This document shows, piece after piece, positions 7,816 to 17,349 of a stretch of 64,000 nt of DNA. A model generated the notes under the pieces. That model ran no database searches, was not told the DNA's origin, and saw nothing but the letters and a program-made list of their open reading frames with translations. The DNA is from Fodinibacter sp963811825 (GTDB lineage Bacteria; Actinomycetota; Actinomycetes; Actinomycetales; Dermatophilaceae): positions 248,001 through 312,000 of the forward strand of contig CAWESS010000022.1 of NCBI GenBank assembly GCA_963811825.1, given 5' to 3'. Position numbers and translations under genes: made by a program. Each line of letters opens with the position of its first letter. The stretch's first letter is position 1.

Positions 7816-9108
7816 TCAGCTTGGCAGGCGAACCGTCTCGAGCGTGAACGCGTGCTCGCGCAGCCGCTCGACGAGCGGCATCCCGATCGCGGTGGCCGGG
7901 GTGAGCACCCCGGCGGCATCGGGAAGACGGTCGCCGTCCTCGAGCAGGGACAGGGCGGCCTGGCCGAGCATGACCGCGGTGCCGCTGTAGCCCGGGTCGT
8001 AGGGGGCGGCGACCGTCGTGCGGTACCGCGCCCCGTTGGTCGCCTCGCCGGTGACCTCCATCCTGAACCGCCCGGCGGCCTGCGCCTTCTCGCTCGGGCC
8101 CTCGCCGGGCTTGGGGAGCACCGCGTCGATCAGCGCGCGGGTCGGGCCGAAGGACATGCCCGCGAGACCTGCCCCGAGGGCCAGCGACGTCATGCTCGCG
8201 ACGAACGCCCCCGTGGGGCCGCCGCCGTAGTCGGAGTACTCGACGTACCGGAAGCCGTCGCCGTAGCCGAGCAATGACGCCGAACGGGCGACGATGCGCC
8301 TGTTGAAGGCCGCCATGACGAAGGGCCCCGTGAAGTGGCCGTTGTCGGCATCCCGCTTCACGGGTGAGGCCTTGGCGAGCTTTGCGAGCACGGTCGCCGG
8401 GCCTGCCGAGCCGGATGCCGTGGCACCGGTTCCGTTCTCGTCCTTGGCTTTTCGGGCAGGTCGGGGGCCGTCGACCAGGGCCCACGGGTCGCCGACGATG
8501 CGTCGGCTTGCAGGGTCGGCCTGGTGCTCGTCGAGCTGGACCCGCGCCGAGTCGATGGTGCCGCCACTGAAGCCGCCCTTCAAGCTGCGCACGGCGAGGT
8601 GGGTGCGGCCGAGCTCGGCGCCGTCGGCCTGCGCGGCCTGCGCGGTCAGGAGCACGCCGAGGTCGCTCGGGATGGAGTCGAAGCCGCAGGCGTGCACGAT
8701 CCGCGCCCCGGTGCGCTTCGCGGTCTCGTGGTTGGCGGCGATGCTGCGGTGCACGAACAGCACCTCACCGGTGAGGTCGCAGTAGTGCGTGCCGGCCTCG
8801 GCACAGGCGGCAGCCAGCGGGGCGCCGTACTTCACGTACGGCCCGACGGTCGTGGCAACGACGCGGGCGCGGCGCGCGAGGTCAGCCACGGCATCCGCAT
8901 CGGTGGCGTCGACGACGAGCAGCGGCCAGCCCTCCGCCTGCGAGCCCAGGTCGCGGGCGAGCGCGTCGAGCCGAGCCTGCGAGCGCCCGGCCAGCGCGAT
9001 CCGCACCCCCTCGGGAGCCTCGGCCGTGAGGTGTCGGGCTGTCAGGCGGCCCACGAACCCGGTGGCGCCGAACAGGATGATGTCGAACTCTCGTGCGTTG
9101 GCGCTCAT
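7816..9108 (-). CDS. Saccharopine-dehydrogenase-like / trans-acting enoyl reductase family protein
   Basis: A 430-residue protein of the saccharopine dehydrogenase-like oxidoreductase family, close to mycobacterial trans-acting enoyl reductases. The N-terminal Rossmann motif is FGATGFVGRL at residues 13-22, followed by ALAGRSQARLDAL, TVGPYVKYGAPL and CDLTGEVLFV, then HACGFDSIPSDLG. The family acts on lipid intermediates in mycobacteria, but many actinobacterial members are uncharacterised. A TAGGGT -10 six bases upstream of the ATG, with no Shine-Dalgarno, suggests a leaderless transcript. Confidence 0.88.
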   Translation of the reverse strand: MSANAREFDIILFGATGFVGRLTARHLTAEAPEGVRIALAGRSQARLDALARDLGSQAEGWPLLVVDATDADAVADLARRARVVATTVGPYVKYGAPLAAACAEAGTHYCDLTGEVLFVHRSIAANHETAKRTGARIVHACGFDSIPSDLGVLLTAQAAQADGAELGRTHLAVRSLKGGFSGGTIDSARVQLDEHQADPASRRIVGDPWALVDGPRPARKAKDENGTGATASGSAGPATVLAKLAKASPVKRDADNGHFTGPFVMAAFNRRIVARSASLLGYGDGFRYVEYSDYGGGPTGAFVASMTSLALGAGLAGMSFGPTRALIDAVLPKPGEGPSEKAQAAGRFRMEVTGEATNGARYRTTVAAPYDPGYSGTAVMLGQAALSLLEDGDRLPDAAGVLTPATAIGMPLVERLREHAFTLETVRLPS

Positions 9109-9114
9109 CCCCCC

Positions 9115-9120
9115 ACCCTA
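9115..9120 (-). promoter_or_regulatory. -10 hexamer of leaderless promoter (TAGGGT)
   Basis: TAGGGT on the minus strand ends 6 bases before the ATG at 9108. Only a G run separates them and no Shine-Dalgarno spacing is possible for a leadered mRNA. Confidence 0.6.
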
Positions 9121-9174
9121 GGAGTCCCGCGAGTGGGTCAGGGGCGCCGGGGCACTCAGGCAGCCAGGGCGACG

Positions 9175-10026
9175 TCATCCTCGAGCGGCCTCCTTGATGA
9201 GCGAGACCACTGCGGAGGGGTGGCTCATCATCGCGACGTGGGAGCTGTCGATCTCGACGGTGGTGGACCCGGCGCGTGCAGCCATGGCGCGCTCCGCCTC
9301 TGGCGGGATGATCCGGTCCTGTCGGGCCACGAGGTACCAGCTGGGGATGTCCTCCCACGCCGGTGCACCCGACGGGGTCAGGAGCGCGGAGAGGGCGCCG
9401 GGGCGCTGGGTCGCGGCCATGATCCGAGCGGTCGCCTTCGGCAGGTCCTGGGCGAAGAGCGTGGGGAAGTGGGCCGGGTCGATGTACGCATCGGCGTCCC
9501 CGGCGGCCGCGCCCGGGAAGGACCGGATGACCAGGTGGTCGATGACGTCGGTGTGACCCCCGCCGAGCGCATTTGCGGCGGCCACGCTCTCGCCCTCAGC
9601 CGGTGCGTAGGCCGCGACGTAGACGAGAGCCTTCACGTCGGGGTCGCCGGTGGCGGCGTTGGTGATGACCGCCCCGCCGTAGGAGTGCCCCACGAGCACG
9701 ATGGGCCCGTCGATGGTCGACAGGAACTGACGCAGGTAGGCGGAGTCCGCGTTCGGCCCGCGCAGCGGGTTCGAGAACGCGATGGTCGGGTAGCCGTCGC
9801 CGATCAGGCGACCGGTGACGGTGTTCCATCCGCTGGAGTCCGCAAAGGCTCCGTGGACGAGGACGATGGTGGGTTTGGCGGCTCCAGAATCCTTGCCGGC
9901 CTGTGCCGACTGTGCCGAATGGGACGAGGCGGCCGAGGCCACGGTGGTGCTGGTGAGCAGAAGGATGCCGGACAGGGCTGCGACGAGCAGCCGGAGTCGA
10001 CGTGGGCGCTTGGTGGTGGTGGTCAC
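9175..10026 (-). CDS. Secreted alpha/beta hydrolase
   Basis: A 283-residue alpha/beta hydrolase with a signal peptide: TKRPRRLRLLVAALSGILL, then LLTSTTVASAA as the likely cleavage region near residue 33. The core has VLVHGAFADSSGW (oxyanion loop), the nucleophile elbow GHSYGG, DRIIPPEAE with the acid, and DSSHVAMMSHP with the catalytic His. It resembles the 'alpha/beta fold hydrolase' group near salicylate-esterase-like plant enzymes. It diverges from the LuxR regulator gene and is probably under its control. The substrate is unknown. Confidence 0.9.
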   Translation of the reverse strand: MTTTTKRPRRLRLLVAALSGILLLTSTTVASAASSHSAQSAQAGKDSGAAKPTIVLVHGAFADSSGWNTVTGRLIGDGYPTIAFSNPLRGPNADSAYLRQFLSTIDGPIVLVGHSYGGAVITNAATGDPDVKALVYVAAYAPAEGESVAAANALGGGHTDVIDHLVIRSFPGAAAGDADAYIDPAHFPTLFAQDLPKATARIMAATQRPGALSALLTPSGAPAWEDIPSWYLVARQDRIIPPEAERAMAARAGSTTVEIDSSHVAMMSHPSAVVSLIKEAARG

Positions 10027-10135
10027 GGGGTCTCCTCGGGTCGGATGGACCTTTGAAGCGTGGTCGCGCTGCTGTGGCGACGAACCACGTGAACCTCGTA
10101 GTCATGTTCTGCCGCCGCGGGGGATGCCGGGCCAC

Positions 10136-10141
10136 TAGCGT
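10136..10141 (+). promoter_or_regulatory. -10 hexamer of leaderless promoter (TAGCGT)
   Basis: TAGCGT ends 7 bases before the ATG at 10149. This placement, with no Shine-Dalgarno, also helps to choose that ATG over upstream in-frame codons. Confidence 0.55.
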
Positions 10142-10148
10142 CCTCGTC

Positions 10149-12872
10149 ATGGGTGGCGGTGGCCGGCTGACTGGCCGCGACGTGGAGCAGCGCCAGGTCG
10201 CAGCGCTGCTCATGGCGGCACGTAACGGACGAGGCGGCTCGCTGCTGCTGCTGGGGGAGCCGGGTATCGGGAAGACGGCGCTGTTGGGTGCCGCCGCAGA
10301 GCCTCGAGGGACGCGTCGGCTGCACGTGACCGGCTACGAGGCCGAATCGATGATTCCCTTCGCCGCGCTCCACCGGCTGGTGCTGCCGCTTCGTGAGCAC
10401 TTCTCGGCGCTGTCCGACAGCCATCAGCAGGCGCTGCGCGTCGCGGCCGGGATTGTCCAAGGGCAGCCGCCCGACCGTTTCCTCATCGGGATGGCGGTGC
10501 TCGCACTGGTCGCCGCGGCGAGCGAGGCGGCGCCGCTGGTCCTGTCGGTGGACGACGCCCACCACCTTGACGCCGAGTCGCTGCAGGCGCTGTTCTTCGT
10601 GGCTCGCCGGCTCGAGGCCGAGTCCGCTGTCCTGTTGATCGCCGGTCACGACGAGCCGCACCTCACCGACCGCGCGGCCGGAGTCGCGGTGCTGCACGTG
10701 CCGGGGCTGCCCGAACGCGATGCCGTGGTGCTTCTCCAGTCCGCCCTGCCGGAACCGATGGAGCCGACCGCCGCGAGGCGGATCGCGGCGGCCACGGGTG
10801 GCAACCCGCTGGCGCTGCTCGAGCTGGCCGCCGAACTGGACTCGCGTCGGCTGACGGAGTCGAGCCTGGCTACCGAACCGATCCCTGTCGGGCACACCCT
10901 CGAGGACTTCTACCTGCGGCGGGTGCGAGGACTTGCCCCTGACGTCCAGACGTGGCTGCTCGTCGCAGCGGCCGAGTCCACTGGAAACCACGACCTGATC
11001 CGGTCCGCCGCCGAGCGACTCGGCGTCTTCGACGTCGTCGGCGAGGCCTCAGAACTCGCCGGACTGGTGACCCTGGGCGAGAGGGTCGAGTTCCGGCATC
11101 CGTTGGTGCGGTCGGCCGTCTACAACTCCGCCCCCGGGCACGACCGGCGTACCGCCCACCGCGCGCTGTCGCTGGGGGCGGCCGAGCTGGCTCTCGTCGA
11201 GCTCGAGGCCTGGCACGCGGCAAAGGCGACCGTCGGCACCGACCCCATGGTGGCCGACCGGCTGGAGCGGGTCGCCGACCTCGCGGGCGCACGCGGCGGC
11301 TTTCTCTCCCGCGCCAGCGTGCTGTCCCAGGCAGCGGCACTGACGCCCCTTGGTGAGGTCAGGAGCACCCGCCTCGTGGGGGCCGCCGAGTCCGCCCTCG
11401 GTGCCGGCGCGGTGAAGGTGTCCGCCGCATTCCTCGACGACGTCGATCCGCTCACGATCTCGCCACCACTGCGCGGTCGGGTCATCTCGTTGCGGGCGAT
11501 CCACGCCGTGTTCACGGGCGACCCGGCACTGGTGCACGGTGGCGCCAGGATGCTCGAGGCCGCCGAGTGCTTCCACGGCCTGGATGCCGGCGCCGAGCAG
11601 TTCGCCCTCATCCGGGCGTTCGAGTTCACCCTGCCGGCTGAGCGGGGAGCGCAGGGGTTGACGCTCCCCGAGCTCGGCGGTCGCCTGCGTGACGGCGCCG
11701 AGCTGCAGGACGGGCTGCCGTCGACGATCCTCACCGCCCTGAGTGCCTTCATCCTGATGTCGTACGACGAGGCGGTCCCTCACCTGCGACGCGCCCTCCA
11801 CGCACTCAACGACCTGACGCCGGCGGAGCTGATTGAGTACGTCGTCGTCAGCGTCGCGGTCACGACCGCCCTGTGGGATGCCGGTGCTCGCCGTGCCCTC
11901 CTCGACCGGGCCGCCGCTGCGGCCAGGGACGCGGGCGCCCTGCAGGTGCTCGACACCACGCTGTGGACCATGTCGCTGGCCGAGCTCACCGGCGGCACCC
12001 CTCGCGCTGCCGAGCGGCACATCGGCCAGGTCCGCGAATTGCGCCGGGCGATCGGCTACGACGTGGAGCAGGTCGTCAACGCTGCCTACCTGGCTTGGAG
12101 TGGGGCCTCGCGCAGCGACGTGGAGGCCATCTCGGATGCCGCGCTGGCGATGGGTTTTGCGGGGGTGCACTCGGCGGGGACAGCGGCACTCGCCGTGCGA
12201 GACCTGGCCGAGGGGCACTACCGCGACGCGTACACGAGGCTCAAGCCATTGATCGACGAGCCGTTCCTGCAGGTGACTCCGCTGGAGTTCGCCGACTTCG
12301 TCGAGGCCGCGGTGCGGGCAGGGCGCACCGCGGAGGCACAGCCGTACGTGACGCGGCTGGAGGAGATCGCTGACGCCAACGGATCGGCCTGGGCCCGAGG
12401 GGTCGCCCAGCGCTGCAAGGCGTTGGTCGACGAGGATCCGGAACCGCACTTCGTGGCCGCGATCGCGACGCTCGAGCCCACCGACATCGCCGTCGAGCGC
12501 GCCCGCACCCACCTGCTCTACGGCGAGTGGTTGCGTCGCCACAAGCGTCGTCGCGACGCACGCGAACACCTGCAGGTGGCGCTCAGCCTCTTCGAACAGA
12601 GCGCGGCACCCGCTTTCGTCGAGCGTGCGCGCACCGAGCTGGCCGCCACCGGGCTCAGCCCCGCATCGGCCGCTCAGCCGGAGGGCTTCGGGCTCACCGC
12701 ACAGGAGTCCACCGTGGCCCGGCTGGCCGCCTCGGGCGCCACCAACGCCGAGATCGGCGCGACGCTGTTCATCAGCGCCAACACGGTGGACTACCACCTG
12801 CGCAAGGTCTTCCAGAAGCTCGGCATCTCCTCGCGTCGCCAACTGGCCGACCGGCTCAACGCCCCCGAATGA
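10149..12872 (+). CDS. LuxR-family transcriptional regulator of the LAL (large ATP-binding) type
   Basis: A 907-residue regulator. An N-terminal AAA/STAND domain has the Walker A GEPGIGKT near residues 36-43 and a Walker B-like LVLSVDDAHHLD. The middle is a long helical TPR-like region. The C-terminus is a LuxR/GerE helix-turn-helix: LTAQESTVARLAASGATNAE then ISANTVDYHLRKVFQKLGI. Such proteins activate transcription after ligand and ATP binding. The frame stays open upstream, but the leaderless -10 and typical MalT-like beginning favour this start. It is divergent from one alpha/beta hydrolase gene and upstream of two more. Confidence 0.92.
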   Translation: MGGGGRLTGRDVEQRQVAALLMAARNGRGGSLLLLGEPGIGKTALLGAAAEPRGTRRLHVTGYEAESMIPFAALHRLVLPLREHFSALSDSHQQALRVAAGIVQGQPPDRFLIGMAVLALVAAASEAAPLVLSVDDAHHLDAESLQALFFVARRLEAESAVLLIAGHDEPHLTDRAAGVAVLHVPGLPERDAVVLLQSALPEPMEPTAARRIAAATGGNPLALLELAAELDSRRLTESSLATEPIPVGHTLEDFYLRRVRGLAPDVQTWLLVAAAESTGNHDLIRSAAERLGVFDVVGEASELAGLVTLGERVEFRHPLVRSAVYNSAPGHDRRTAHRALSLGAAELALVELEAWHAAKATVGTDPMVADRLERVADLAGARGGFLSRASVLSQAAALTPLGEVRSTRLVGAAESALGAGAVKVSAAFLDDVDPLTISPPLRGRVISLRAIHAVFTGDPALVHGGARMLEAAECFHGLDAGAEQFALIRAFEFTLPAERGAQGLTLPELGGRLRDGAELQDGLPSTILTALSAFILMSYDEAVPHLRRALHALNDLTPAELIEYVVVSVAVTTALWDAGARRALLDRAAAAARDAGALQVLDTTLWTMSLAELTGGTPRAAERHIGQVRELRRAIGYDVEQVVNAAYLAWSGASRSDVEAISDAALAMGFAGVHSAGTAALAVRDLAEGHYRDAYTRLKPLIDEPFLQVTPLEFADFVEAAVRAGRTAEAQPYVTRLEEIADANGSAWARGVAQRCKALVDEDPEPHFVAAIATLEPTDIAVERARTHLLYGEWLRRHKRRRDAREHLQVALSLFEQSAAPAFVERARTELAATGLSPASAAQPEGFGLTAQESTVARLAASGATNAEIGATLFISANTVDYHLRKVFQKLGISSRRQLADRLNAPE

Positions 12873-12883
12873 GGTCATGACTA

Positions 12884-12905
12884 CGTGCGGCACGTGGTCC
12901 GCACG
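12884..12905 (+). terminator. Short hairpin after LuxR regulator
   Basis: CGTGCGG (12884-12890) pairs with CCGCACG (12899-12905) around an 8-base loop, 11 bases after the regulator stop. No U-tract; it could equally be part of the leader of the next gene. Confidence 0.3.
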
Positions 12906-12955
12906 GTGGGTGCCTGGTCCCAGAGTCGAGGGACCGGCAACCGAGGAGGCCCGCC

Positions 12956-13777
12956 ATGCCATTCATCACGGCCGACGACGGCGCACAGATCTTCTACAAG
13001 GACTGGGGCAGCGGGCCACCCGTGATCCTCAGCCACGGCTGGCCGCTGAACGCCGATGCCTGGGATGCCGGGGCGCGCTTCCTCGCCGAGCAGGGCCACC
13101 GGGTCATCGCCCACGACCGCCGCGGCCACGGGCGCTCCACCCAGACCTGGCACGGCAACGAGATGGACACCTACGCCGACGACCTCGCCACCCTCATCGA
13201 AGCACTTGACCTGTTCGACCTCACCCTGGTCGGCCACTCGACGGGCGGCGGCGAGATCGTCCACTACGTGGGGCGGCACGGGAGTGCACGAGTGGCCAGG
13301 CTCGTGCTCGTGTCGGCCGTGCCACCGCTCATGCTGCAGACCGAGGACAACCCCGACGGCCTGCCGATCACCGTGTTCGACGAGCTGCGTGCCGGCGAGG
13401 CCGCCGACCGCTCACAGCTCTACCGCGACCTCGCGGACGGCCCGTTCTTCGGACACAACCGCAACCGGGACGTCGACCAGGGACTGCGCGACGCCTTCTG
13501 GCTCCAGGGGATGTCGTGTGGTCACCGAGCCGCCTACGAATGCATCGCGGCGTTCTCGGCCACCGACTTCCGAGCCGACCTGGCCGCCGTGGACGTACCG
13601 ACCCTGGTCATCCACGGCGGCGACGACCAGATCGTGCCCTTCGACGTCGGTGGGAAGCGGTCTGCCGCGCTCATCGAGGGCGCGATCCTCCACGTCTACG
13701 AGTGCAGCAGCCACGCCCTACCCGACACCGACCGCGAACGACTGCACGCCGACCTCCTCGAGTTCATCCACTCCTGA
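12956..13777 (+). CDS. Alpha/beta hydrolase (non-haem chloroperoxidase/arylesterase-like)
   Basis: A 273-residue alpha/beta hydrolase of the bacterial haloperoxidase/arylesterase group. It begins MPFITADDGAQIFYKDWGSG with the HGWPLN oxyanion loop, RRGHGRS, the nucleophile elbow GHSTGGGE, the acid in IHGGDDQIVP and His in SSHALPDTD. No signal peptide is present, so it is cytosolic. GAGG precedes the ATG by about a dozen bases. It lies downstream of the LAL regulator and 15 bases ahead of another hydrolase gene, probably as an operon. Confidence 0.92.
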   Translation: MPFITADDGAQIFYKDWGSGPPVILSHGWPLNADAWDAGARFLAEQGHRVIAHDRRGHGRSTQTWHGNEMDTYADDLATLIEALDLFDLTLVGHSTGGGEIVHYVGRHGSARVARLVLVSAVPPLMLQTEDNPDGLPITVFDELRAGEAADRSQLYRDLADGPFFGHNRNRDVDQGLRDAFWLQGMSCGHRAAYECIAAFSATDFRADLAAVDVPTLVIHGGDDQIVPFDVGGKRSAALIEGAILHVYECSSHALPDTDRERLHADLLEFIHS

Positions 13778-13792
13778 CCGAAGGACATACCC

Positions 13793-14635
13793 ATGACCGA
13801 CACCGACCGCCCTGACACGATCGTGCTCGTCCACGGACTGTGGATGACGCCCCGCAGCTGGGAGGACTGGGCCGCCTACTTCCGGGACAAGGGGTTCACC
13901 GTGCTCACCCCTGCCTACCCGGGCTTCGAGGTCGAGGTCGAGGCACTGCGCGAGAACCCGCAGGTCATCGCCGACCTGACCGTGCCCGACACACTGGACC
14001 ACCTCGAGGCCGCCATCCGGACGGTCGAGGGCGTGCCGCCGATCATCATGGGCCACAGCTTCGGCGGCACCTTGACCCAGCTGCTGCTGGCCCGTGGCCT
14101 CGGGTCGGCGGGGGTGGCCATCAACTCCGCGCCCACCGAAGGCGTGCGGGTGAACCCGATCTCGCAGGCCAGGTCCCTCTTCCCCGCGCTGAAGAACCCG
14201 GCCAACCGGCACCGGGCCGTCGGGTTCACCCCGGAGGAGTTCCACTACGCGTTCACCAACACCCTCACCGAGGAGGAGTCGCAGAAGGTGTGGGACCGCT
14301 ACGCCATCGCGGCACCAGGCATGTGGGTGTGGGAGTTCGGGCTGTTCGCCAACTTCAAGCCCGGCCACCAGGACACCTGGGTGGACTACGCCGCCGACCG
14401 GGCGCCGCTGCTGTTCATCGGCGGCGAGAAGGACCACATCATGCCGCCGTCGGTGAACAAGTCCAACGCCAAGCACTACAAGAAGTCGCCAGCCCTGACG
14501 GAGTACCACGAGTTCGCCGGGCGCGACCACTGGACCTGTGGCGCCCCGGGCTGGGAGGCGGTGGCGGACAAGGCGCTCGACTGGGCCCTCGAGCACGCCA
14601 CCACGGCGCGGCAGCCGTCGTCGGCGGGTGGCTGA
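13793..14635 (+). CDS. Alpha/beta hydrolase
   Basis: A 280-residue cytosolic alpha/beta hydrolase. VLVHGLWMTPRSWEDW is the oxyanion loop, GHSFGGTLTQ the nucleophile elbow, FIGGEKDHIMPPS holds the acid and FAGRDHWTCG the His. The unusual GLWMTPRSWE segment recurs in a family of short uncharacterised hydrolases. It follows the chloroperoxidase-like gene by 15 bases with GAAGGA before the ATG. The paired layout suggests both act on related substrates under the LAL regulator. No specific reaction can be named. Confidence 0.9.
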   Translation: MTDTDRPDTIVLVHGLWMTPRSWEDWAAYFRDKGFTVLTPAYPGFEVEVEALRENPQVIADLTVPDTLDHLEAAIRTVEGVPPIIMGHSFGGTLTQLLLARGLGSAGVAINSAPTEGVRVNPISQARSLFPALKNPANRHRAVGFTPEEFHYAFTNTLTEEESQKVWDRYAIAAPGMWVWEFGLFANFKPGHQDTWVDYAADRAPLLFIGGEKDHIMPPSVNKSNAKHYKKSPALTEYHEFAGRDHWTCGAPGWEAVADKALDWALEHATTARQPSSAGG

Positions 14636-14683
14636 CCGGGGTCTTAGCGGCCGCTGGGCCACGGCATCCGGCACAGTGGCCCC

Positions 14684-15913
14684 ATGCTCGCCAACCCCGT
14701 GGTCCTCGCCGTCATCCAGGCTGGTGGACAGGGCTCACGGCTCGACGTCCTCACGCGGGAGCGGGCCAAGCCGGCGCTCTCGTTCGGCGGCTCCTTCCAG
14801 CTCATCGACGTCGCGCTGACCAACTGCGCCCACAGCGGCATCAGCGACGTCTGGCTGTCGGTGCAGTACCAGGCCGGGTCGCTGCACCACCACCTCGCCT
14901 CGGGTCGGCCGTGGGACCTCGACCGCACCCGCGGGGGCCTGCGCTGGCTGATGCCGGAGGAGGGCGGCGGGTCGACGGCCCAGGACGGCTTCTCCAACGG
15001 CAACGGCGACGACCTGCACCGGTTCGCAGACGCCGTCCGGGCCTTCGCGCCCGATGTGGTCGTCGTCATGAGCACCGACCAGGTGCTCGCGCTCGACCTG
15101 CGCCCGGTCGTGGTGGCCCATCTCGAGCGCGGCTCGCACTGCACGGTCGTCACGACCGAGGTGAGCCGAACCCAGGCCGCCGAGAAGGCCGTCATCACCG
15201 TGGGCGGTGGCTCGAGGGTGACGGCCATCGACTACAAGCCCGACGGCCCGAGCGGCACGACGATCGCTGCCGAGGTGTTCGTCTACGAGACCGACGCCCT
15301 GCTGAGCACCCTCGAGGACCTGCGCCGCGAGCTGTCGCACACCGACGACGGGCACACCGGCATCGGCGACTTCGGGGATCACCTCCTGCCACGGCTGATC
15401 CGCGACGGCATCGTGCACGCGTGGCCCCACGAGGGCTACTGGGCCGATCTCGGCACGCCCGCGGCCTACCTCTCGGCGCACCGTGACCTGCTGGCCGGCC
15501 GGGTGGACGTGCTGACCCGGCCCGACTGGCCGCTGCTCACCCGGTGGCCCGAGCTGCCCGCCTCCCGGGTCGACGCGGGGGCCGTGCTCGAGGACACCGT
15601 GCTGAGTGCCGGGTGCCACGTGCGGGGGACCGTTCGGCGCAGCGTGCTCGGACCCGGGGTCGTCATCGAGCCCGGCGCGGTCGTCGAGGATGCCGTGTTG
15701 CTGGCCGGGGTGCACGTCGCCCGGGACGCTCGGGTCGTGACGTCGATCCTCGACGAGAGGGTTCGGGTCGAGGCCGGGGCACGCGTCGGTGAGGCGACCC
15801 GGGCCACCCGGGCGCACGACGACCACATCGCCGTCGTGGGACGCGACTCGGTCATCGGCCGAGGCGTCGCCATTCCCGCCGGTGCCCGCCTGGAGCCCGG
15901 AACCACCGCTTAG
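14684..15913 (+). CDS. Sugar-phosphate nucleotidyltransferase (GlgC-like)
   Basis: A 409-residue protein of the glucose-1-phosphate adenylyltransferase family. The N-terminal transferase signature AGGQGSRLDVLTRERAKPAL is near residues 13-32. The C-terminal half contains left-handed beta-helix hexapeptide repeats (VVIEPGAVVEDAVLLAGVHV). GlgC makes ADP-glucose for glycogen, but changes such as RLDVLT in the signature and no glgA next door make the true sugar uncertain. A 7-base hairpin (14656-14662 with 14676-14682) ends one base before the ATG and leaves no room for a Shine-Dalgarno. It is convergent with the FGGY kinase, with a 4-base overlap. Confidence 0.85.
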   Translation: MLANPVVLAVIQAGGQGSRLDVLTRERAKPALSFGGSFQLIDVALTNCAHSGISDVWLSVQYQAGSLHHHLASGRPWDLDRTRGGLRWLMPEEGGGSTAQDGFSNGNGDDLHRFADAVRAFAPDVVVVMSTDQVLALDLRPVVVAHLERGSHCTVVTTEVSRTQAAEKAVITVGGGSRVTAIDYKPDGPSGTTIAAEVFVYETDALLSTLEDLRRELSHTDDGHTGIGDFGDHLLPRLIRDGIVHAWPHEGYWADLGTPAAYLSAHRDLLAGRVDVLTRPDWPLLTRWPELPASRVDAGAVLEDTVLSAGCHVRGTVRRSVLGPGVVIEPGAVVEDAVLLAGVHVARDARVVTSILDERVRVEAGARVGEATRATRAHDDHIAVVGRDSVIGRGVAIPAGARLEPGTTA

Positions 15914-17343
15914 GCGTAGGTGGCTGCCACCGTCGCGGCGTAGCGCTCGCGCACCTCGGCCGCCCGCTCGCGCCCGGACTCGTCCGGCTCGACGGTGACG
16001 TCGGTCGCCACGTCCCAGGCCGGGGGCGCGTCCCCACCGGCCAGTGCCCACGCGGCCTGTCGTGCCGCACCCACGGCGACGTACTCGCCGGGGCTCGGGA
16101 TCGCCACGGGCACGCCGAACACGTCGGCGGCCACCTCCTGCACGGCCACCGACGCCGAGGCGCCACCGATGAGCAGCACCCGCTGCACGGGGCACCCGGC
16201 CGAGCGCACGGCATCCACGGCCGCCGCCAGCCCGAGCAGCATGCCCTCGACGACCGCCCGCGCGAGGTTCTCCGGAGTCGCATTGGTGCGGGTCAGCCCG
16301 TGCAGGGAACCCGTCGCGGTCGGCAGGTTCGGGGTGCGCTCGCCGTCGAGGTAGGGCAGCAGGGTGAGGCCACCGGCGCCCGGCTCGGCGGCCAGCGCCA
16401 ACCGGTCGAGCCCCGCGTGGTCGGTGTTGAGCATGGCGGCTCCGGCACTGAGCACGCGGGCCGCGTTGAGCGTGCAGACCAGCGGGAGGAACCCGCCCTC
16501 GGCGTCCGCGAACGACTGCACTGCTCCGCTCGGGTCGGCGCTGGCGCGGGTGTGGCGGGCGAAGGCCGTGCCGCTCGTGCCGAGCGAGACGACGACATCG
16601 CCGGGTGCCAGGCCGAGGCCGAGCGCCGCGCCCATGTTGTCGCCGGTGCCGGCAGCAACAGCCAGGCCGGATGCCGTGTGGCCGACCACCTCGGACGGCG
16701 TCGCCACGCGCGGCACCGCGAGGTCGGCACCGCGGGTCGCCAGGGCGAGCAGGTCGTCGCGGTAGGACCGGGTGCCGGCCGACCAGTAGCCGGTGCCGGA
16801 GGCGTCCCCGGCATCCGTGGTCCACGCGCGCGCGCCCGAGGCGCCCTCGCCGAGGATGCGCCCCGTCAGCCAGTCGTGGGGCAGCACGCACGTGCGAGCG
16901 CGTGCGAGGCTCTCGGGCTCGTGGTCGGCGATCCAGCGCAGCTTGCTGACCGTGGTCGCCGCGACCGGCACGACCCCGGTGGCGTCGGCCCAGGCCTGCG
17001 CGCCCAGCTCGGCGACGAGGTCGTCGGCAGAGGAGGCCGAGCGGGTGTCGTTCCAGAGCAGCGCGGGCCGCACCACGGCATCCTGCTCGTCGAGGAGCAC
17101 CATGCCGTGCTGCTGGCCGCCGACGGCGATCGCGGCGACACCATCGAGGATGCCGTTCGCGCTCGCCTCCTGCCACGCCGCCCACCAGTGGCGCGGGTCG
17201 ACCTCGGTGCCGTCGGGGTGGCTGGCCCGCCCGGCGCGCAGCACCTCGCCGGTCACCGCGTCGCAGACCACCACCTTGCACGACTGGGTGGAGCTGTCGA
17301 CGCCGGCGACGAGGGCCCGGTCAGGCTGGGTTTCTGGGGACAC
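15910..17343 (-). CDS. xylB: FGGY-family carbohydrate kinase, xylulokinase-like
   Basis: A 477-residue FGGY sugar kinase. The N-terminal phosphate loop is GVDSSTQSCKVVV, with GGQQHGMVLLDE and PALLWNDTRS typical of xylulokinases, and the catalytic Asp in TTDAGDASGTGYW. The second ATPase half has SLGTSGTAFA and LLIGGASASVAVQEVAADVF. D-xylulose phosphorylation is the best call, but no xylose isomerase or transporter lies nearby. The GTG start has TACCGT six bases upstream, another leaderless arrangement. Confidence 0.9.
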   Translation of the reverse strand: MSPETQPDRALVAGVDSSTQSCKVVVCDAVTGEVLRAGRASHPDGTEVDPRHWWAAWQEASANGILDGVAAIAVGGQQHGMVLLDEQDAVVRPALLWNDTRSASSADDLVAELGAQAWADATGVVPVAATTVSKLRWIADHEPESLARARTCVLPHDWLTGRILGEGASGARAWTTDAGDASGTGYWSAGTRSYRDDLLALATRGADLAVPRVATPSEVVGHTASGLAVAAGTGDNMGAALGLGLAPGDVVVSLGTSGTAFARHTRASADPSGAVQSFADAEGGFLPLVCTLNAARVLSAGAAMLNTDHAGLDRLALAAEPGAGGLTLLPYLDGERTPNLPTATGSLHGLTRTNATPENLARAVVEGMLLGLAAAVDAVRSAGCPVQRVLLIGGASASVAVQEVAADVFGVPVAIPSPGEYVAVGAARQAAWALAGGDAPPAWDVATDVTVEPDESGRERAAEVRERYAATVAATYA

Positions 17344-17349
17344 CCCGTG

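Noticed and set aside
10002..10148. A longer N-terminus for the LuxR regulator
   Set aside because: The extra residues (Trp-rich, then basic) resemble no regulator and overlap the divergent hydrolase gene; a leaderless -10 fits the ATG at 10149.
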